Assembly: GCF_003712105.1 (NCBI RefSeq)
Contig: NZ_RHLG01000006.1
Span: forward strand, 83,240-147,239
Length of the DNA stretch: 64,000 nt
Direction of reading: 5' to 3'
From: Winogradskyella sp.
GTDB lineage: Bacteria; Bacteroidota; Bacteroidia; Flavobacteriales; Flavobacteriaceae
Shown here: positions 19,459-29,193 of the stretch, in pieces
How the letters are laid out: the number at the start of each line of letters is the position of its first letter
Position numbering within the stretch: the first letter of the stretch is position 1
Program-made: the position numbers and the translations under genes
Notes under the pieces: generated by a model
What the model saw: only the letters and a program-made list of their open reading frames with translations
The model's database searches: none
What the model was told of the DNA's origin: nothing

Positions 19459-19815
19459 ATGGCATTAACAAAGAACGAAAGAAGACAACGTATAAAAAAC
19501 AGAATCCGTAAGATTGTATCTGGTACTGAAGCTAGACCAAGATTATCTGTTTTTAGAAGTAATAAAGAAATTTATGCTCAAATCGTAGATGACGTAACAG
19601 GTAAAACTATTGCTGCTGCATCTTCAAGAGATAAAGATATAAGTGGTACAAAAGGTAATAAAACCGAAGTTGCTGCTTTAGTTGGTAAAGCAATTGCTGA
19701 AAAAGCATTAAAAGCTGGTGTTGAAACTATCTCTTTTGATAGAGGTGGATATTTATATCACGGAAGAGTAAAATCATTAGCAGAAGGTGCTAGAGAAGCA
19801 GGACTTAAATTTTAA
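19459..19815 (+). CDS. rplR: 50S ribosomal protein L18
   Basis: A 118-residue uL18 ([66 protein letters not shown]). It binds 5S rRNA together with L5. Twelve nt after rplF. Confidence 0.99.
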   Translation: MALTKNERRQRIKNRIRKIVSGTEARPRLSVFRSNKEIYAQIVDDVTGKTIAAASSRDKDISGTKGNKTEVAALVGKAIAEKALKAGVETISFDRGGYLYHGRVKSLAEGAREAGLKF

Positions 19816-19821
19816 GACATT

Positions 19822-20346
19822 ATGTATCAAAAATATAAAAACGCAGAGCTAGTAAAACCAGGAGGTTTAGAATTAAAAGACCGTTTGGTAGGCGTACAAC
19901 GTGTTACAAAAGTAACTAAAGGTGGTAGAGCATTCGGTTTTTCTGCTATAGTTGTTGTAGGTGATGAAGCAGGAGTTGTTGGGCATGGTTTAGGTAAGTC
20001 TAAAGATGTAGCAACTGCAATTGCAAAAGCTGTAGAAGACGCAAAGAAAAACTTAGTAAGAATTCCTATTATCAAAGGTACATTACCTCACGAACAAAAA
20101 GGTAAGTACGGCGGTGCAAGAGTAAATATTATACCTGCCGCGCCTGGTACAGGGGTTATTGCTGGTGGTGCTGTACGTACAGTACTCGAAGCAGTTGGAG
20201 TACATGATGTACTTTCTAAGTCTCAAGGATCGTCAAATCCTCATAATGTAGTAAAAGCAACTTTTGATGCATTATTACAATTAAGAGATGCTAACACTAT
20301 CGCTAGAGAAAGAGGTATATCACTTGAAAAAGTATTTAACGGATAA
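19822..20346 (+). CDS. rpsE: 30S ribosomal protein S5
   Basis: A 174-residue uS5, important for decoding fidelity. It has the double-stranded-RNA-binding-like N-terminal domain ([31 protein letters not shown]) and the C-terminal [40 protein letters not shown]. It lies 6 nt after rplR and 13 nt before rpmD. Confidence 0.99.
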   Translation: MYQKYKNAELVKPGGLELKDRLVGVQRVTKVTKGGRAFGFSAIVVVGDEAGVVGHGLGKSKDVATAIAKAVEDAKKNLVRIPIIKGTLPHEQKGKYGGARVNIIPAAPGTGVIAGGAVRTVLEAVGVHDVLSKSQGSSNPHNVVKATFDALLQLRDANTIARERGISLEKVFNG

Positions 20347-20359
20347 TCATTAGGATAAG

Positions 20360-20539
20360 ATGGCAAAGATTAAAGTAACAAAAGTAAAAAGTGCTATTAA
20401 CCGTACTAAAAGACAAAAGCTAACTTTAGAAGCTTTAGGTCTTAAAAAAATCGGTCAAGTAGTAGAGCACGATGCCACACCAAACATCCTTGGTATGGTT
20501 AAAAAAGTTGAACATTTAGTTTCTGTAGAAGAAGCTTAA
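20360..20539 (+). CDS. rpmD: 50S ribosomal protein L30
   Basis: A short gene of 59 codons plus stop, read directly from the sequence. The product begins MAKIKVTKVKSAINRTKRQK, continues LTLEALGLKKIGQVVEHDAT and ends VKKVEHLVSVEEA, a clear uL30. It fills the canonical slot between rpsE and rplO, 13 nt after the former and 16 nt before the latter. Confidence 0.97.
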   Translation: MAKIKVTKVKSAINRTKRQKLTLEALGLKKIGQVVEHDATPNILGMVKKVEHLVSVEEA

Positions 20540-20555
20540 AAAATATAACTTAAAA

Positions 20556-21008
20556 ATGGATTTAAGTAATTTAAAACCTGCAGAAGGTTCAGTAAAAAGA
20601 CAAGGAAAGCGCGTTGGTCGTGGTCAAGGTTCTGGTAAAGGTGGAACTGCAACAAGAGGTCACAAAGGTGCTAAGTCACGTTCTGGTTATTCTAAGAAAT
20701 TAGGATTCGAAGGTGGTCAAATGCCATTACAACGTCGTGTTCCGAAGTTTGGCTTTACTAACATTAACCGTGTGGAGTATCAAGGTGTAAACTTAGATAC
20801 TTTACAAGAGTTAGTAGACGCTAAGAAAATTAAAGGTACTGTTGATTTTGAAACACTAGTAGAATTAAGATTAGCTGGAAAAAATGAGCTAGTTAAAATT
20901 TTAGGACGTGGAGAATTAAAAGCAAAATTAACAGTTAAGGCTCATAAATTTACTGCGTCAGCAAAAGCTGCTATAGAAGCTGCTGGTGGTGAAGCTGTAA
21001 CTTTATAA
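20556..21008 (+). CDS. rplO: 50S ribosomal protein L15
   Basis: A 150-residue uL15 with the glycine/arginine-rich N-terminal extension (KRVGRGQGSGKGGTATRGHK GAKSRSGYSKKLGFEGGQMP) and a globular C-terminal domain. It is a late assembly protein of the 50S subunit. Eleven nt before secY. Confidence 0.99.
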   Translation: MDLSNLKPAEGSVKRQGKRVGRGQGSGKGGTATRGHKGAKSRSGYSKKLGFEGGQMPLQRRVPKFGFTNINRVEYQGVNLDTLQELVDAKKIKGTVDFETLVELRLAGKNELVKILGRGELKAKLTVKAHKFTASAKAAIEAAGGEAVTL

Positions 21009-21019
21009 GATTATAGAGA

Positions 21020-22366
21020 ATGAAATTAATAGAAACATTAAAAAACGTCTGGAAAATTACAGAACTAAAGGATAGAATAATATTAACCTTAGGGTTACTA
21101 TTAGTATATCGTTTTGGTGCACAAGTAGTTTTACCAGGTATTGATGCGACACAATTAGGTGGATTACAAGAAACAACAGATGGTGGTATTTTAGGATTAT
21201 TAAATGCCTTTACTGGTGGTGCTTTTGCAAATGCATCGGTTTTTGCATTAGGTATTATGCCTTACATTTCTGCCTCTATTGTAGTTCAGTTAATGGGTAT
21301 TGCAATTCCTTATTTACAGAAGCTTCAAAAAGAAGGTGAAAGTGGTCGTAAGAAAATTAACCAGATAACACGTTGGTTAACCATCGCAATTTGTTTGGTA
21401 CAGGCTCCTGGATACCTTGTAAGTTTACCGAGTTTAGGAATACCTTCTAGTGCATTCTTATTAGGTACAGGTGGTATCTTCTATTTCTCTTCAATAGTTA
21501 TCCTAGTTACAGGATGTATTTTTGCAATGTGGTTAGGTGAGAAAATTACTGACAAAGGTATTGGTAATGGTATTTCATTATTAATTATGGTAGGTATCAT
21601 TGCGACATTGCCACAATCATTTTTACTTAATGCGGCGTCAAGAACTGAAGGTAACGGAGGTTTTATGTTAATATTAATTGAGCTTGTTATTTGGTTCTTA
21701 ATCATTTTAGCATCAGTATTATTAGTAATGGCTGTTCGTAAAATACAAGTGCAATATGCACGCAGAACTGCTTCTGGTGGTTACGAGAAAAATGTATTTG
21801 GATCTCGTCAATTTTTACCACTTAAGCTTAATGCTTCAGGTGTAATGCCAATCATTTTTGCACAAGCTATTATGTTTGTACCAGGATTAATTGGTGGTTC
21901 ATCATGGTTAAAAGATACGGATGCAGGTCAATGGATGCAAGCTAACTTTTCTGATATCTTCGGATTTTGGTACAACTTAGTATTTGCATTATTAATTATT
22001 GTATTTACATATTTCTATACAGCGATTACCGTTCCAACGAATAAAATGGCTGATGATTTAAAACGTAGTGGTGGTTTTATTCCTGGTATTCGTCCGGGTA
22101 CTGAAACTTCAGAATATTTAGATAAGATTATGTCTCAGATTACCTTACCAGGTTCTATTTTCTTAGCATTAATCGCTGTGTTCCCAGCATTTGTGGTTAA
22201 GTTAATGGGCGTTCAACAAGGATGGGCATTATTCTTTGGAGGTACATCACTATTAATTATGGTTGGAGTTGCAATAGACACTATGCAACAAGTAAACTCT
22301 TACTTGTTGAATAAGCACTATGACGGTTTGATGAAATCAGGTAAAAATAGAAAAGCAGTAGCATAA
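21020..22366 (+). CDS. secY: Protein translocase subunit SecY
   Basis: A 448-residue polytopic protein with about ten transmembrane helices, the central channel of the Sec translocon. Signature segments are [20 protein letters not shown] (signature 1), [15 protein letters not shown] and [19 protein letters not shown] (the last given in part), then [20 protein letters not shown]. The cytoplasmic loop [20 protein letters not shown] belongs to the ribosome/SecA-binding region. The spc position between rplO and infA is conserved. It should serve the many signal-peptide-bearing proteins encoded in this window. Confidence 0.99.
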   Translation: MKLIETLKNVWKITELKDRIILTLGLLLVYRFGAQVVLPGIDATQLGGLQETTDGGILGLLNAFTGGAFANASVFALGIMPYISASIVVQLMGIAIPYLQKLQKEGESGRKKINQITRWLTIAICLVQAPGYLVSLPSLGIPSSAFLLGTGGIFYFSSIVILVTGCIFAMWLGEKITDKGIGNGISLLIMVGIIATLPQSFLLNAASRTEGNGGFMLILIELVIWFLIILASVLLVMAVRKIQVQYARRTASGGYEKNVFGSRQFLPLKLNASGVMPIIFAQAIMFVPGLIGGSSWLKDTDAGQWMQANFSDIFGFWYNLVFALLIIVFTYFYTAITVPTNKMADDLKRSGGFIPGIRPGTETSEYLDKIMSQITLPGSIFLALIAVFPAFVVKLMGVQQGWALFFGGTSLLIMVGVAIDTMQQVNSYLLNKHYDGLMKSGKNRKAVA

Positions 22367-22376
22367 TATTTATACA

Positions 22377-22592
22377 ATGGCAAAACAAGCAGCAATAGAG
22401 CAAGACGGAACAATTATAGAAGCATTATCTAATGCTATGTTTCGTGTAGAATTAGAAAACGGTCATATTGTGACTGCACATATTTCTGGCAAAATGCGTA
22501 TGCACTACATTAAGTTGTTACCAGGAGATAAAGTAAAATTAGAAATGAGTCCTTACGATTTAACTAAGGCTCGTATAACATATAGATACTAA
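22377..22592 (+). CDS. infA: Translation initiation factor IF-1
   Basis: A 71-residue OB-fold protein ([60 protein letters not shown]) of normal length, which occupies the 30S A site during initiation. Ten nt after secY and 22 nt before rpmJ. Confidence 0.99.
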   Translation: MAKQAAIEQDGTIIEALSNAMFRVELENGHIVTAHISGKMRMHYIKLLPGDKVKLEMSPYDLTKARITYRY

Positions 22593-22614
22593 TAGTATTT
22601 AAAAACCAAAACAG

Positions 22615-22731
22615 ATGAAAGTAAGAGCATCAGTTAAAAAAAGAAGTGCCGATTGTAAATTGGTACGTAGAAAAGGGAGACTTTATGTTATAAACAAAAA
22701 GAATCCAAGATTTAAACAAAGACAAGGATAA
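22615..22731 (+). CDS. rpmJ: 50S ribosomal protein L36 (zinc-free form)
   Basis: A 38-residue gene read directly: [20 protein letters not shown] then [18 protein letters not shown]. Only one cysteine remains of the four-ligand zinc ribbon, so this is a C-minus L36. It fits the canonical infA-rpmJ-rpsM order. Confidence 0.96.
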   Translation: MKVRASVKKRSADCKLVRRKGRLYVINKKNPRFKQRQG

Positions 22732-22761
22732 AACACTAAAAGTATTAGTTATTAGACTGAA

Positions 22762-22796
22762 ATGAATCTGTTCGAAATCGAAAGGTTTAGGATTCT
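22762..22796 (+). repeat. Copy A of a duplicated 35-nt leader element (upstream of rpsM)
   Basis: This stretch starts ATGAATCTGTTCGAAAT and ends GTTTAGGATTCT. It matches the copy at 23253-23287 at 32 of 35 positions, and a similar A-rich tail with CTAAAA follows both. The ends GAATC and GATTC can pair, with a further U-G, closing a loop of about 23 nt. It sits 51 nt upstream of the rpsM ATG. A second small hairpin, TCTCG/CGAGA, follows at about 22811-22829. Confidence 0.7.
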
Positions 22797-22846
22797 AACA
22801 ACTAAAAAAATTCTCGATTAAACTCGAGATAAAAACTAAAACAAAT

Positions 22847-23221
22847 ATGGCAAGAATTGCAGGTGTAGACATACCAAAACAAAAAAGAGGCGTAGTCTCT
22901 TTAACTTATATCTATGGAATAGGTAGAAGTCGTGCTAAGGAAATTTTAGAAACCGCTAAAGTTGAAGAAGGCATAAAAGTACAAGATTGGACAGATGACC
23001 AAATCGGAGCTATTCGTGAGGCTGTAGGATCGTACAAGATCGAAGGTGAATTACGTTCTGAAACACAATTAAACATTAAGCGATTAATGGATATAGGTTG
23101 TTACAGAGGTATTCGTCATAGAGCTGGACTTCCATTAAGAGGTCAACGTACTAAAAACAACTCTCGTACAAGAAAAGGAAGACGTAAAACAGTTGCTAAC
23201 AAAAAGAAAGTAACTAAATAA
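22847..23221 (+). CDS. rpsM: 30S ribosomal protein S13
   Basis: A 124-residue uS13 ([65 protein letters not shown]). It contacts P-site tRNA and the intersubunit bridge B1. It is preceded by a 115-nt leader carrying a duplicated RNA element, whereas most gaps in the cluster are under 25 nt. Confidence 0.99.
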   Translation: MARIAGVDIPKQKRGVVSLTYIYGIGRSRAKEILETAKVEEGIKVQDWTDDQIGAIREAVGSYKIEGELRSETQLNIKRLMDIGCYRGIRHRAGLPLRGQRTKNNSRTRKGRRKTVANKKKVTK

Positions 23222-23252
23222 TAACGACAGTAGTCATTAGTAATTAGGTTAG

Positions 23253-23287
23253 ATGAATCTGTTCGAAATGTAAAAGTTTAGGATTCT
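23253..23287 (+). repeat. Copy B of the duplicated 35-nt leader element (upstream of rpsK)
   Basis: The same 35-nt element as at 22762-22796, with three substitutions clustered in the middle (CG to GT, then G to A). The pairing ends GAATC and GATTC are preserved. It sits 35 nt before the rpsK ATG, inside the 100-nt rpsM-rpsK gap. Confidence 0.7.
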
Positions 23288-23321
23288 CAAAACTAAAAGC
23301 TAACACTAGAAACTAAAAAAC

Positions 23322-23705
23322 ATGGCAAAGTCAAGTACAAAAAAACGTAAAGTAATTGTAGATGCAGTTGGAGAAGCTCACGTATCTGCATCATTTAACA
23401 ATATCATTATTTCTTTAACTAACAAAAAAGGTGACGTAATTTCTTGGTCATCTGCAGGTAAAATGGGCTTTAGAGGTTCTAAAAAGAATACGCCTTACGC
23501 TGCTCAATTAGCTGCTGAAGATGCTGCGGGTGTTGCAAAAGAAGCTGGGTTAAAGAAAGTAAAGGTATATGTAAAAGGTCCTGGAAACGGAAGAGAGTCT
23601 GCAATAAGATCTCTACACAATTCAGGTATTGAAGTAACAGAAATCATTGATGTTACACCTTTACCACATAACGGTTGTCGTCCTCCAAAAAGACGTCGCG
23701 TTTAA
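23322..23705 (+). CDS. rpsK: 30S ribosomal protein S11
   Basis: A 127-residue uS11 ([50 protein letters not shown]) ending [18 protein letters not shown]. It lies on the 30S platform. A strong hairpin terminator follows 16 nt after the stop. Confidence 0.99.
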   Translation: MAKSSTKKRKVIVDAVGEAHVSASFNNIIISLTNKKGDVISWSSAGKMGFRGSKKNTPYAAQLAAEDAAGVAKEAGLKKVKVYVKGPGNGRESAIRSLHNSGIEVTEIIDVTPLPHNGCRPPKRRRV

Positions 23706-23721
23706 TTTATTGAAATATTTA

Positions 23722-23764
23722 AAAGTTAATATCGAATCTAATATGTTTGATATTAACTTTTTAT
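23722..23764 (+). terminator. Intrinsic terminator after rpsK
   Basis: A perfect 12-bp stem AAAGTTAATATC/GATATTAACTTT with a 15-nt loop ends in a short T-run. It should reduce read-through from the upstream superoperon into rpsD-rpoA-rplQ. Its 3' arm abuts a new promoter. Confidence 0.65.
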
Positions 23765-23773
23765 GTATTTTTG
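23747..23773 (+). promoter_or_regulatory. Promoter for rpsD-rpoA-rplQ
   Basis: The -7 element TATTTTTG (23766-23773) matches TAnnTTTG. A TTG at 23747-23749 lies 16 nt upstream, slightly closer than usual, and overlaps the terminator hairpin. It is followed by a leader of about 95 nt to the rpsD ATG. Confidence 0.52.
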
Positions 23774-23872
23774 CAAACTGAAAAATTAAAACAAGTATCA
23801 ACGAGAGACAAACGATATAGAAGGATAAGCTTAAGACCTTAATTCTATTATTACTCTCAAAACAAATTAAAA

Positions 23873-24478
23873 ATGGCAAGATATACTGGTCCTAAAACTA
23901 AAATCGCTCGTAAATTCGGGCAAGCTATTTTCGGAGAAGATAAAGCCTTCGAAAAACGTAACTATCCTCCAGGACAGCACGGTAACAACCGTCGTCGTGG
24001 AAAGAAATCTGAATACGCAATTCAGTTAGCTGAAAAGCAAAAAGCTAAGTACACTTATGGAATCTTAGAGCGTCAATTCAGAAACATGTTCAAAAGAGCA
24101 ACTGCAGCTCAAGGTATTACTGGTGAAGTATTATTACAGTTATGTGAATCTCGTTTAGACAATGTGGTTTTCAGAATGGGTATTGCTCCAACACGTAGTG
24201 GTGCACGTCAGTTAGTATCTCATAGACACATTACAGTAAACGGTGAAAAGGTAAATATTCCTTCTTACCAATTAAAAGCTGGAGATGTTGTTGGTGTAAG
24301 AGAAAAATCAAAGTCTTTGGAAGCTATTCAAAATTCATTAGCTAATTCTAGCAATGTTTACGAATGGATTACTTGGAACAACGATACAAAAGAAGGTACT
24401 TATGTTTCTGTTCCTGCACGTATCCAAATTCCAGAGCAAATCAACGAGCAATTTATCGTTGAACTTTATTCTAAATAA
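23873..24478 (+). CDS. rpsD: 30S ribosomal protein S4
   Basis: A 201-residue uS4 with an S4 RNA-binding domain ([34 protein letters not shown]). It initiates 30S assembly and represses the alpha operon in E. coli. Here it has its own promoter and a leader of about 95 nt, so autoregulation through that leader or through the repeats before rpsM and rpsK is possible but unproven. Confidence 0.99.
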   Translation: MARYTGPKTKIARKFGQAIFGEDKAFEKRNYPPGQHGNNRRRGKKSEYAIQLAEKQKAKYTYGILERQFRNMFKRATAAQGITGEVLLQLCESRLDNVVFRMGIAPTRSGARQLVSHRHITVNGEKVNIPSYQLKAGDVVGVREKSKSLEAIQNSLANSSNVYEWITWNNDTKEGTYVSVPARIQIPEQINEQFIVELYSK

Positions 24479-24572
24479 TAAATTAATCTTATTGGTATTT
24501 AGCCAAAGGGTTTATAAGTCTTCTTCAAACTTTTAACCGCGCAACTAAATAACAATTAAAACGAAGAAAAAA

Positions 24573-25565
24573 ATGGCAATATTAAATTTTCAGAAGCCTG
24601 ATAAAGTAATCATGATAGACTCTAATGAGTTCGAAGGAAAATTCGAATTCAGACCATTAGAGCCAGGTTACGGATTAACAGTTGGTAATGCATTAAGACG
24701 TGTTTTATTATCGTCTTTAGAAGGTTTTGCAATCACTTCAGTAAGAATAGAAGGTGTAGATCATGAGTTTTCTACAATTTCTGGTGTAGTAGAAGATGTT
24801 ACTGAGATGGTTTTGAACTTAAAGCAAGTTAACTTTAAGCGTCAAATAGATGAAGTAGATAACGAAACTGTTACAATATCTATTTCTGGTCAAGAGCAAA
24901 TTACAGCTGGTGATTTCCAAAAGTTTATCTCTGGATTCCAAGTATTAAATACAGATTTAGTAATCTGTAACTTAGATCCAAAGGTTAACATTAACATGGA
25001 AATTACAATTGAAAAAGGTAGAGGTTACGTTCCTGCAGAAGAAAACAAAAAATCTTCAGCACCAATGGGAACTATCTTTACAGATTCAATTTATACACCA
25101 ATAAAAAACGTAAAGTATAGTATCGAAAACTTCCGTGTTGAGCAAAAGACGGATTACGAAAAGTTAGTTTTCGAAATTATTACTGACGGTTCAATTCATC
25201 CAAAAGATGCATTAACTGAAGCAGCTAAAATATTAATTCACCACTTCATGTTATTCTCTGATGAGCGTATTACATTAGAAGCTGATGAAATTGCTCAAAC
25301 TGAAACTTATGATGAAGAATCACTTCACATGAGACAGTTACTTAAAACTAAGTTAGTTGATATGGACTTATCTGTTCGTGCTCTTAACTGTTTAAAAGCG
25401 GCTGAAGTAGATACTTTAGGTGACTTAGTATCTTTCAACAAGAACGATTTAATGAAATTCAGAAACTTTGGTAAGAAATCTTTAACTGAGCTTGAAGAGC
25501 TTGTGAATGTTAAAGGTCTTAATTTCGGAATGGATTTAAGCAAATATAAATTAGATAAAGATTAA
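24573..25565 (+). CDS. rpoA: RNA polymerase subunit alpha
   Basis: A 330-residue alpha subunit. The N-terminal dimerisation domain contains [40 protein letters not shown] flexible linker follows, then the alpha-CTD with helix-hairpin-helix ([49 protein letters not shown]), which contacts promoters and activators. Length is normal. It is 94 nt after rpsD, and no clear hairpin was seen between them. Confidence 0.99.
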   Translation: MAILNFQKPDKVIMIDSNEFEGKFEFRPLEPGYGLTVGNALRRVLLSSLEGFAITSVRIEGVDHEFSTISGVVEDVTEMVLNLKQVNFKRQIDEVDNETVTISISGQEQITAGDFQKFISGFQVLNTDLVICNLDPKVNINMEITIEKGRGYVPAEENKKSSAPMGTIFTDSIYTPIKNVKYSIENFRVEQKTDYEKLVFEIITDGSIHPKDALTEAAKILIHHFMLFSDERITLEADEIAQTETYDEESLHMRQLLKTKLVDMDLSVRALNCLKAAEVDTLGDLVSFNKNDLMKFRNFGKKSLTELEELVNVKGLNFGMDLSKYKLDKD

Positions 25566-25625
25566 ATGATGCTTATTCTTGCTCAGGCAGGAATCTCATT
25601 CAAATACGTAAAATTAATAATCATA

Positions 25626-25662
25626 TTTTGCTCCCACTAAAACATGTGGTTTGGTAGCAAGA
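25626..25662 (+). promoter_or_regulatory. Candidate structured leader before rplQ
   Basis: An outer stem TTTGCT/AGCAAG (including a U-G pair) encloses an inner stem CCAC/GTGG in the 113-nt rpoA-rplQ gap, just before the rplQ ATG. It may be a small cis-regulatory RNA or chance folding; no named family was recognised. Confidence 0.3.
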
Positions 25663-25678
25663 TGATAAAACAAAAGTC

Positions 25679-26152
25679 ATGAGACACGGAAAAAAATTCA
25701 ATCACTTAGGTCGTAAGTCAGCGCACAGAAAAGCGATGTTAGCAAATATGGCATGTTCTTTAATTGAGCACAAGCGTATTAATACTACTGTAGCTAAAGC
25801 AAAAGCTTTAAAGCAGTTTGTTGAGCCTATGATTACAAAGTCTAAAGAAGATACCACTCACAATCGACGTGTTGTATTTTCTAAGTTAAGACAAAAAGAA
25901 GCAGTTGCAGAATTATTTAGAGATGTTGCGGCAAAAGTAGGAGACAGACCAGGTGGTTATACAAGAATTATCAAATTAGGTAATCGTCTTGGAGATAACG
26001 CTGATATGGCAATGATTGAGTTAGTAGATTACAACGAGCTATACAATGCTGGTAAACCTGCTAAGAAAACAACTCGTAGAAGTAGAAGAGGTGGAAAGAA
26101 AGCTACAACGGCTGCACCAGTAGAAACTAAAGCTACTAACGAAGAAGAATAA
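25679..26152 (+). CDS. rplQ: 50S ribosomal protein L17
   Basis: A 157-residue bL17 ([50 protein letters not shown]). The core of about 120 residues is followed by a low-complexity basic then acidic tail ([29 protein letters not shown]), common in Bacteroidota. It is the last gene of the superoperon, followed by a terminator. Confidence 0.98.
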   Translation: MRHGKKFNHLGRKSAHRKAMLANMACSLIEHKRINTTVAKAKALKQFVEPMITKSKEDTTHNRRVVFSKLRQKEAVAELFRDVAAKVGDRPGGYTRIIKLGNRLGDNADMAMIELVDYNELYNAGKPAKKTTRRSRRGGKKATTAAPVETKATNEEE

Positions 26153-26270
26153 ATTATGATTTTAAAAAGGCAAATAGGTTTTGAATTGCTATTAAATAGA
26201 ATATCAAAACTATTATTTGCCAGTTATAAATACCGATTATCGGTTGTTAATAACGATTAATAAATATAGA

Positions 26271-26302
26271 GGATAGACTTTTTAAGTTTATCCTTTTTTT
26301 TT
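26271..26302 (+). terminator. Intrinsic terminator closing the ribosomal superoperon
   Basis: A 10-bp stem GGATAGACTT/AAGTTTATCC (one G-U) with loop TTT is followed by nine T. A smaller palindrome, ACCGAT/ATCGGT, lies about 30 nt upstream (26232-26244). This is the strongest-looking T-tract terminator in the cluster. Confidence 0.82.
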
Positions 26303-26354
26303 GGATTTTTGCAAAACTCCATTCCTAATAAAAGGAATACATTCTAAAGGTTAT

Positions 26355-27455
26355 ATGAAATACAAACAAAGAAAAAAGGCTCTAATTCTATTAGCAGACG
26401 GTACAATTTTCCATGGTAAGTCCATTGGTAAAGAAGGAACATCATTTGGAGAAGTATGTTTTAATACTGGTACTACGGGATATCAAGAGATATTTACTGA
26501 CCCGTCTTATTTTGGCCAGTTAATGGTCACTACAAATGCTCATATTGGTAACTATGGAACAAAACAAGATGAAGTAGAATCTGATTCAGTTAAGATTGCC
26601 GGACTTATATGCCGTAATTTTAGTTTTGAATATTCAAGACCTGCTGCGGATAAGTCTTTAGAAACTTTTTTTGAAGATAACGATACCATTGCTATTTCTG
26701 ATGTAGATACAAGAGCTTTGGTAAGTTATATCAGAGATAATGGTGCAATGAATGCCGTTATTTCTACAGATGTTGATAATGTTGAAGAACTAAAGAAGCA
26801 ATTAGCTGAGCAGCCAAGCATGAATGGTTTAGAGCTGGCATCTAAGGTATCTACGAAAGAACCTTATTTCTTTGGAGATGAAAATGCTAAATACAAAATA
26901 GCGGCTTTAGATATAGGAATAAAAAAGAATATTTTAAGAAATCTCGCTAAAAGAGATGCCTATATAAAGGTTTTTCCATATAACGCTAAGTTCGAAGATT
27001 TAGAAGCGTTTAATCCTGATGGATATTTCTTGTCAAATGGACCAGGTGACCCAGAACCATTGGTTGAAGCACAGCAAGTTGCTAAAGAAATTATTGCAAG
27101 AAACAAGCCATTATTTGGAATCTGTTTAGGGCACCAGGTTATAGCCTTAGCAAACGGAATTTCAACCTATAAAATGCATAACGGACATCGAGGCATCAAC
27201 CATCCAGTAAAAAACCTATTAACAGGAAAAGGAGAAATCACCTCACAAAATCATGGTTTCGCCATTAATAGAGAAGAAACTGAAGCTCACTCTGATGTTG
27301 AGATAACGCATGTGCATCTTAATGATAACACAGTTGCAGGAATACGATTAAAGCATAAAAACTGCTTCTCAGTTCAGTATCATCCTGAGGCTAGCCCAGG
27401 ACCAAATGATTCAACCTATTTATTTGACGAGTTCATTAGTAATTTAGCTAATTAA
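26355..27455 (+). CDS. carA: Carbamoyl-phosphate synthase small subunit
   Basis: A 366-residue glutaminase subunit that feeds ammonia to CarB for pyrimidine and arginine synthesis. The N-terminal domain has LLADGTIFHGKSIGKEG. The class-I amidotransferase domain has FLSNGPGDPEP, the nucleophile loop FGICLGHQVIALA and the catalytic His-Glu in SVQYHPEASPGP. The ATG at 26355 gives MKYKQRKKALILLADG and is preferred over an upstream in-frame TTG at 26301, which falls at the end of the preceding terminator T-run. A near-consensus -7 GATTTTTG lies at 26304-26311. carB is not in the window. A terminator follows. Confidence 0.96.
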   Translation: MKYKQRKKALILLADGTIFHGKSIGKEGTSFGEVCFNTGTTGYQEIFTDPSYFGQLMVTTNAHIGNYGTKQDEVESDSVKIAGLICRNFSFEYSRPAADKSLETFFEDNDTIAISDVDTRALVSYIRDNGAMNAVISTDVDNVEELKKQLAEQPSMNGLELASKVSTKEPYFFGDENAKYKIAALDIGIKKNILRNLAKRDAYIKVFPYNAKFEDLEAFNPDGYFLSNGPGDPEPLVEAQQVAKEIIARNKPLFGICLGHQVIALANGISTYKMHNGHRGINHPVKNLLTGKGEITSQNHGFAINREETEAHSDVEITHVHLNDNTVAGIRLKHKNCFSVQYHPEASPGPNDSTYLFDEFISNLAN

Positions 27456-27464
27456 ATTTTGAAA

Positions 27465-27502
27465 AAATGGCAACGTATTCTAAATTTCGTTGCCATTTTT
27501 TC
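27465..27502 (+). terminator. Intrinsic terminator after carA
   Basis: An 11-bp perfect stem AAATGGCAACG/CGTTGCCATTT with a 12-nt loop is followed by further T residues, 10 nt past the carA stop. Confidence 0.8.
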
Positions 27503-27574
27503 GTTACGAAAACATTATAGTAATTATTAATCGTAATAGTGGTGTTTATTAAGGAAATCCACAGCCAATTTTAC

Positions 27575-27582
27575 TAAATTTG
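27575..27582 (+). promoter_or_regulatory. -7 promoter element for eno
   Basis: TAAATTTG matches TAnnTTTG 33 nt before the eno ATG. Only a weak -33 candidate is visible. Confidence 0.5.
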
Positions 27583-27590
27583 AACTTTAA

Positions 27591-28907
<1,317 letters not shown>

Positions 28908-28929
28908 TGTAGTTATCAAATTATAGTTT

Positions 28930-28962
28930 AAAGCCAACAATGAATAGTGTTGGCTTTTTTTA
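28930..28962 (+). terminator. Intrinsic terminator after eno
   Basis: A 10-bp stem AAAGCCAACA/TGTTGGCTTT with loop ATGAATAG runs into a T-tract. Confidence 0.82.
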
Positions 28963-29152
28963 TAGACTATTGTTTTTTCTTATAATACCCTCTTCTAAAA
29001 TAGTACTTTGAATAGAGTAAGTTTTTAATATCACTTACGACTAGTAAATCAATTACCAAATAAGGCAATAACCTTTATTTACTAAAGAAAGTAAGAATAA
29101 ATCAATTGTTAAAACGATTCTAAATTCACTTTCGAAATCGATGTAGATTTCG

Positions 29153-29160
29153 TAATTTTG
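29153..29160 (+). promoter_or_regulatory. -7 promoter element for gltA
   Basis: TAATTTTG matches TAnnTTTG 34 nt before the chosen gltA ATG. The roughly 190 nt between the eno terminator and this element contain nothing else recognisable. Confidence 0.5.
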
Positions 29161-29193
29161 TTGACCTTAAATTCAGAAAATCACAATATAAAT

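Noticed and set aside
25626-25662. tRNA-like fold before rplQ
   Set aside because: There is no acceptor stem, no T-loop GTTCRA and no correct spacing; at most it is a leader hairpin.
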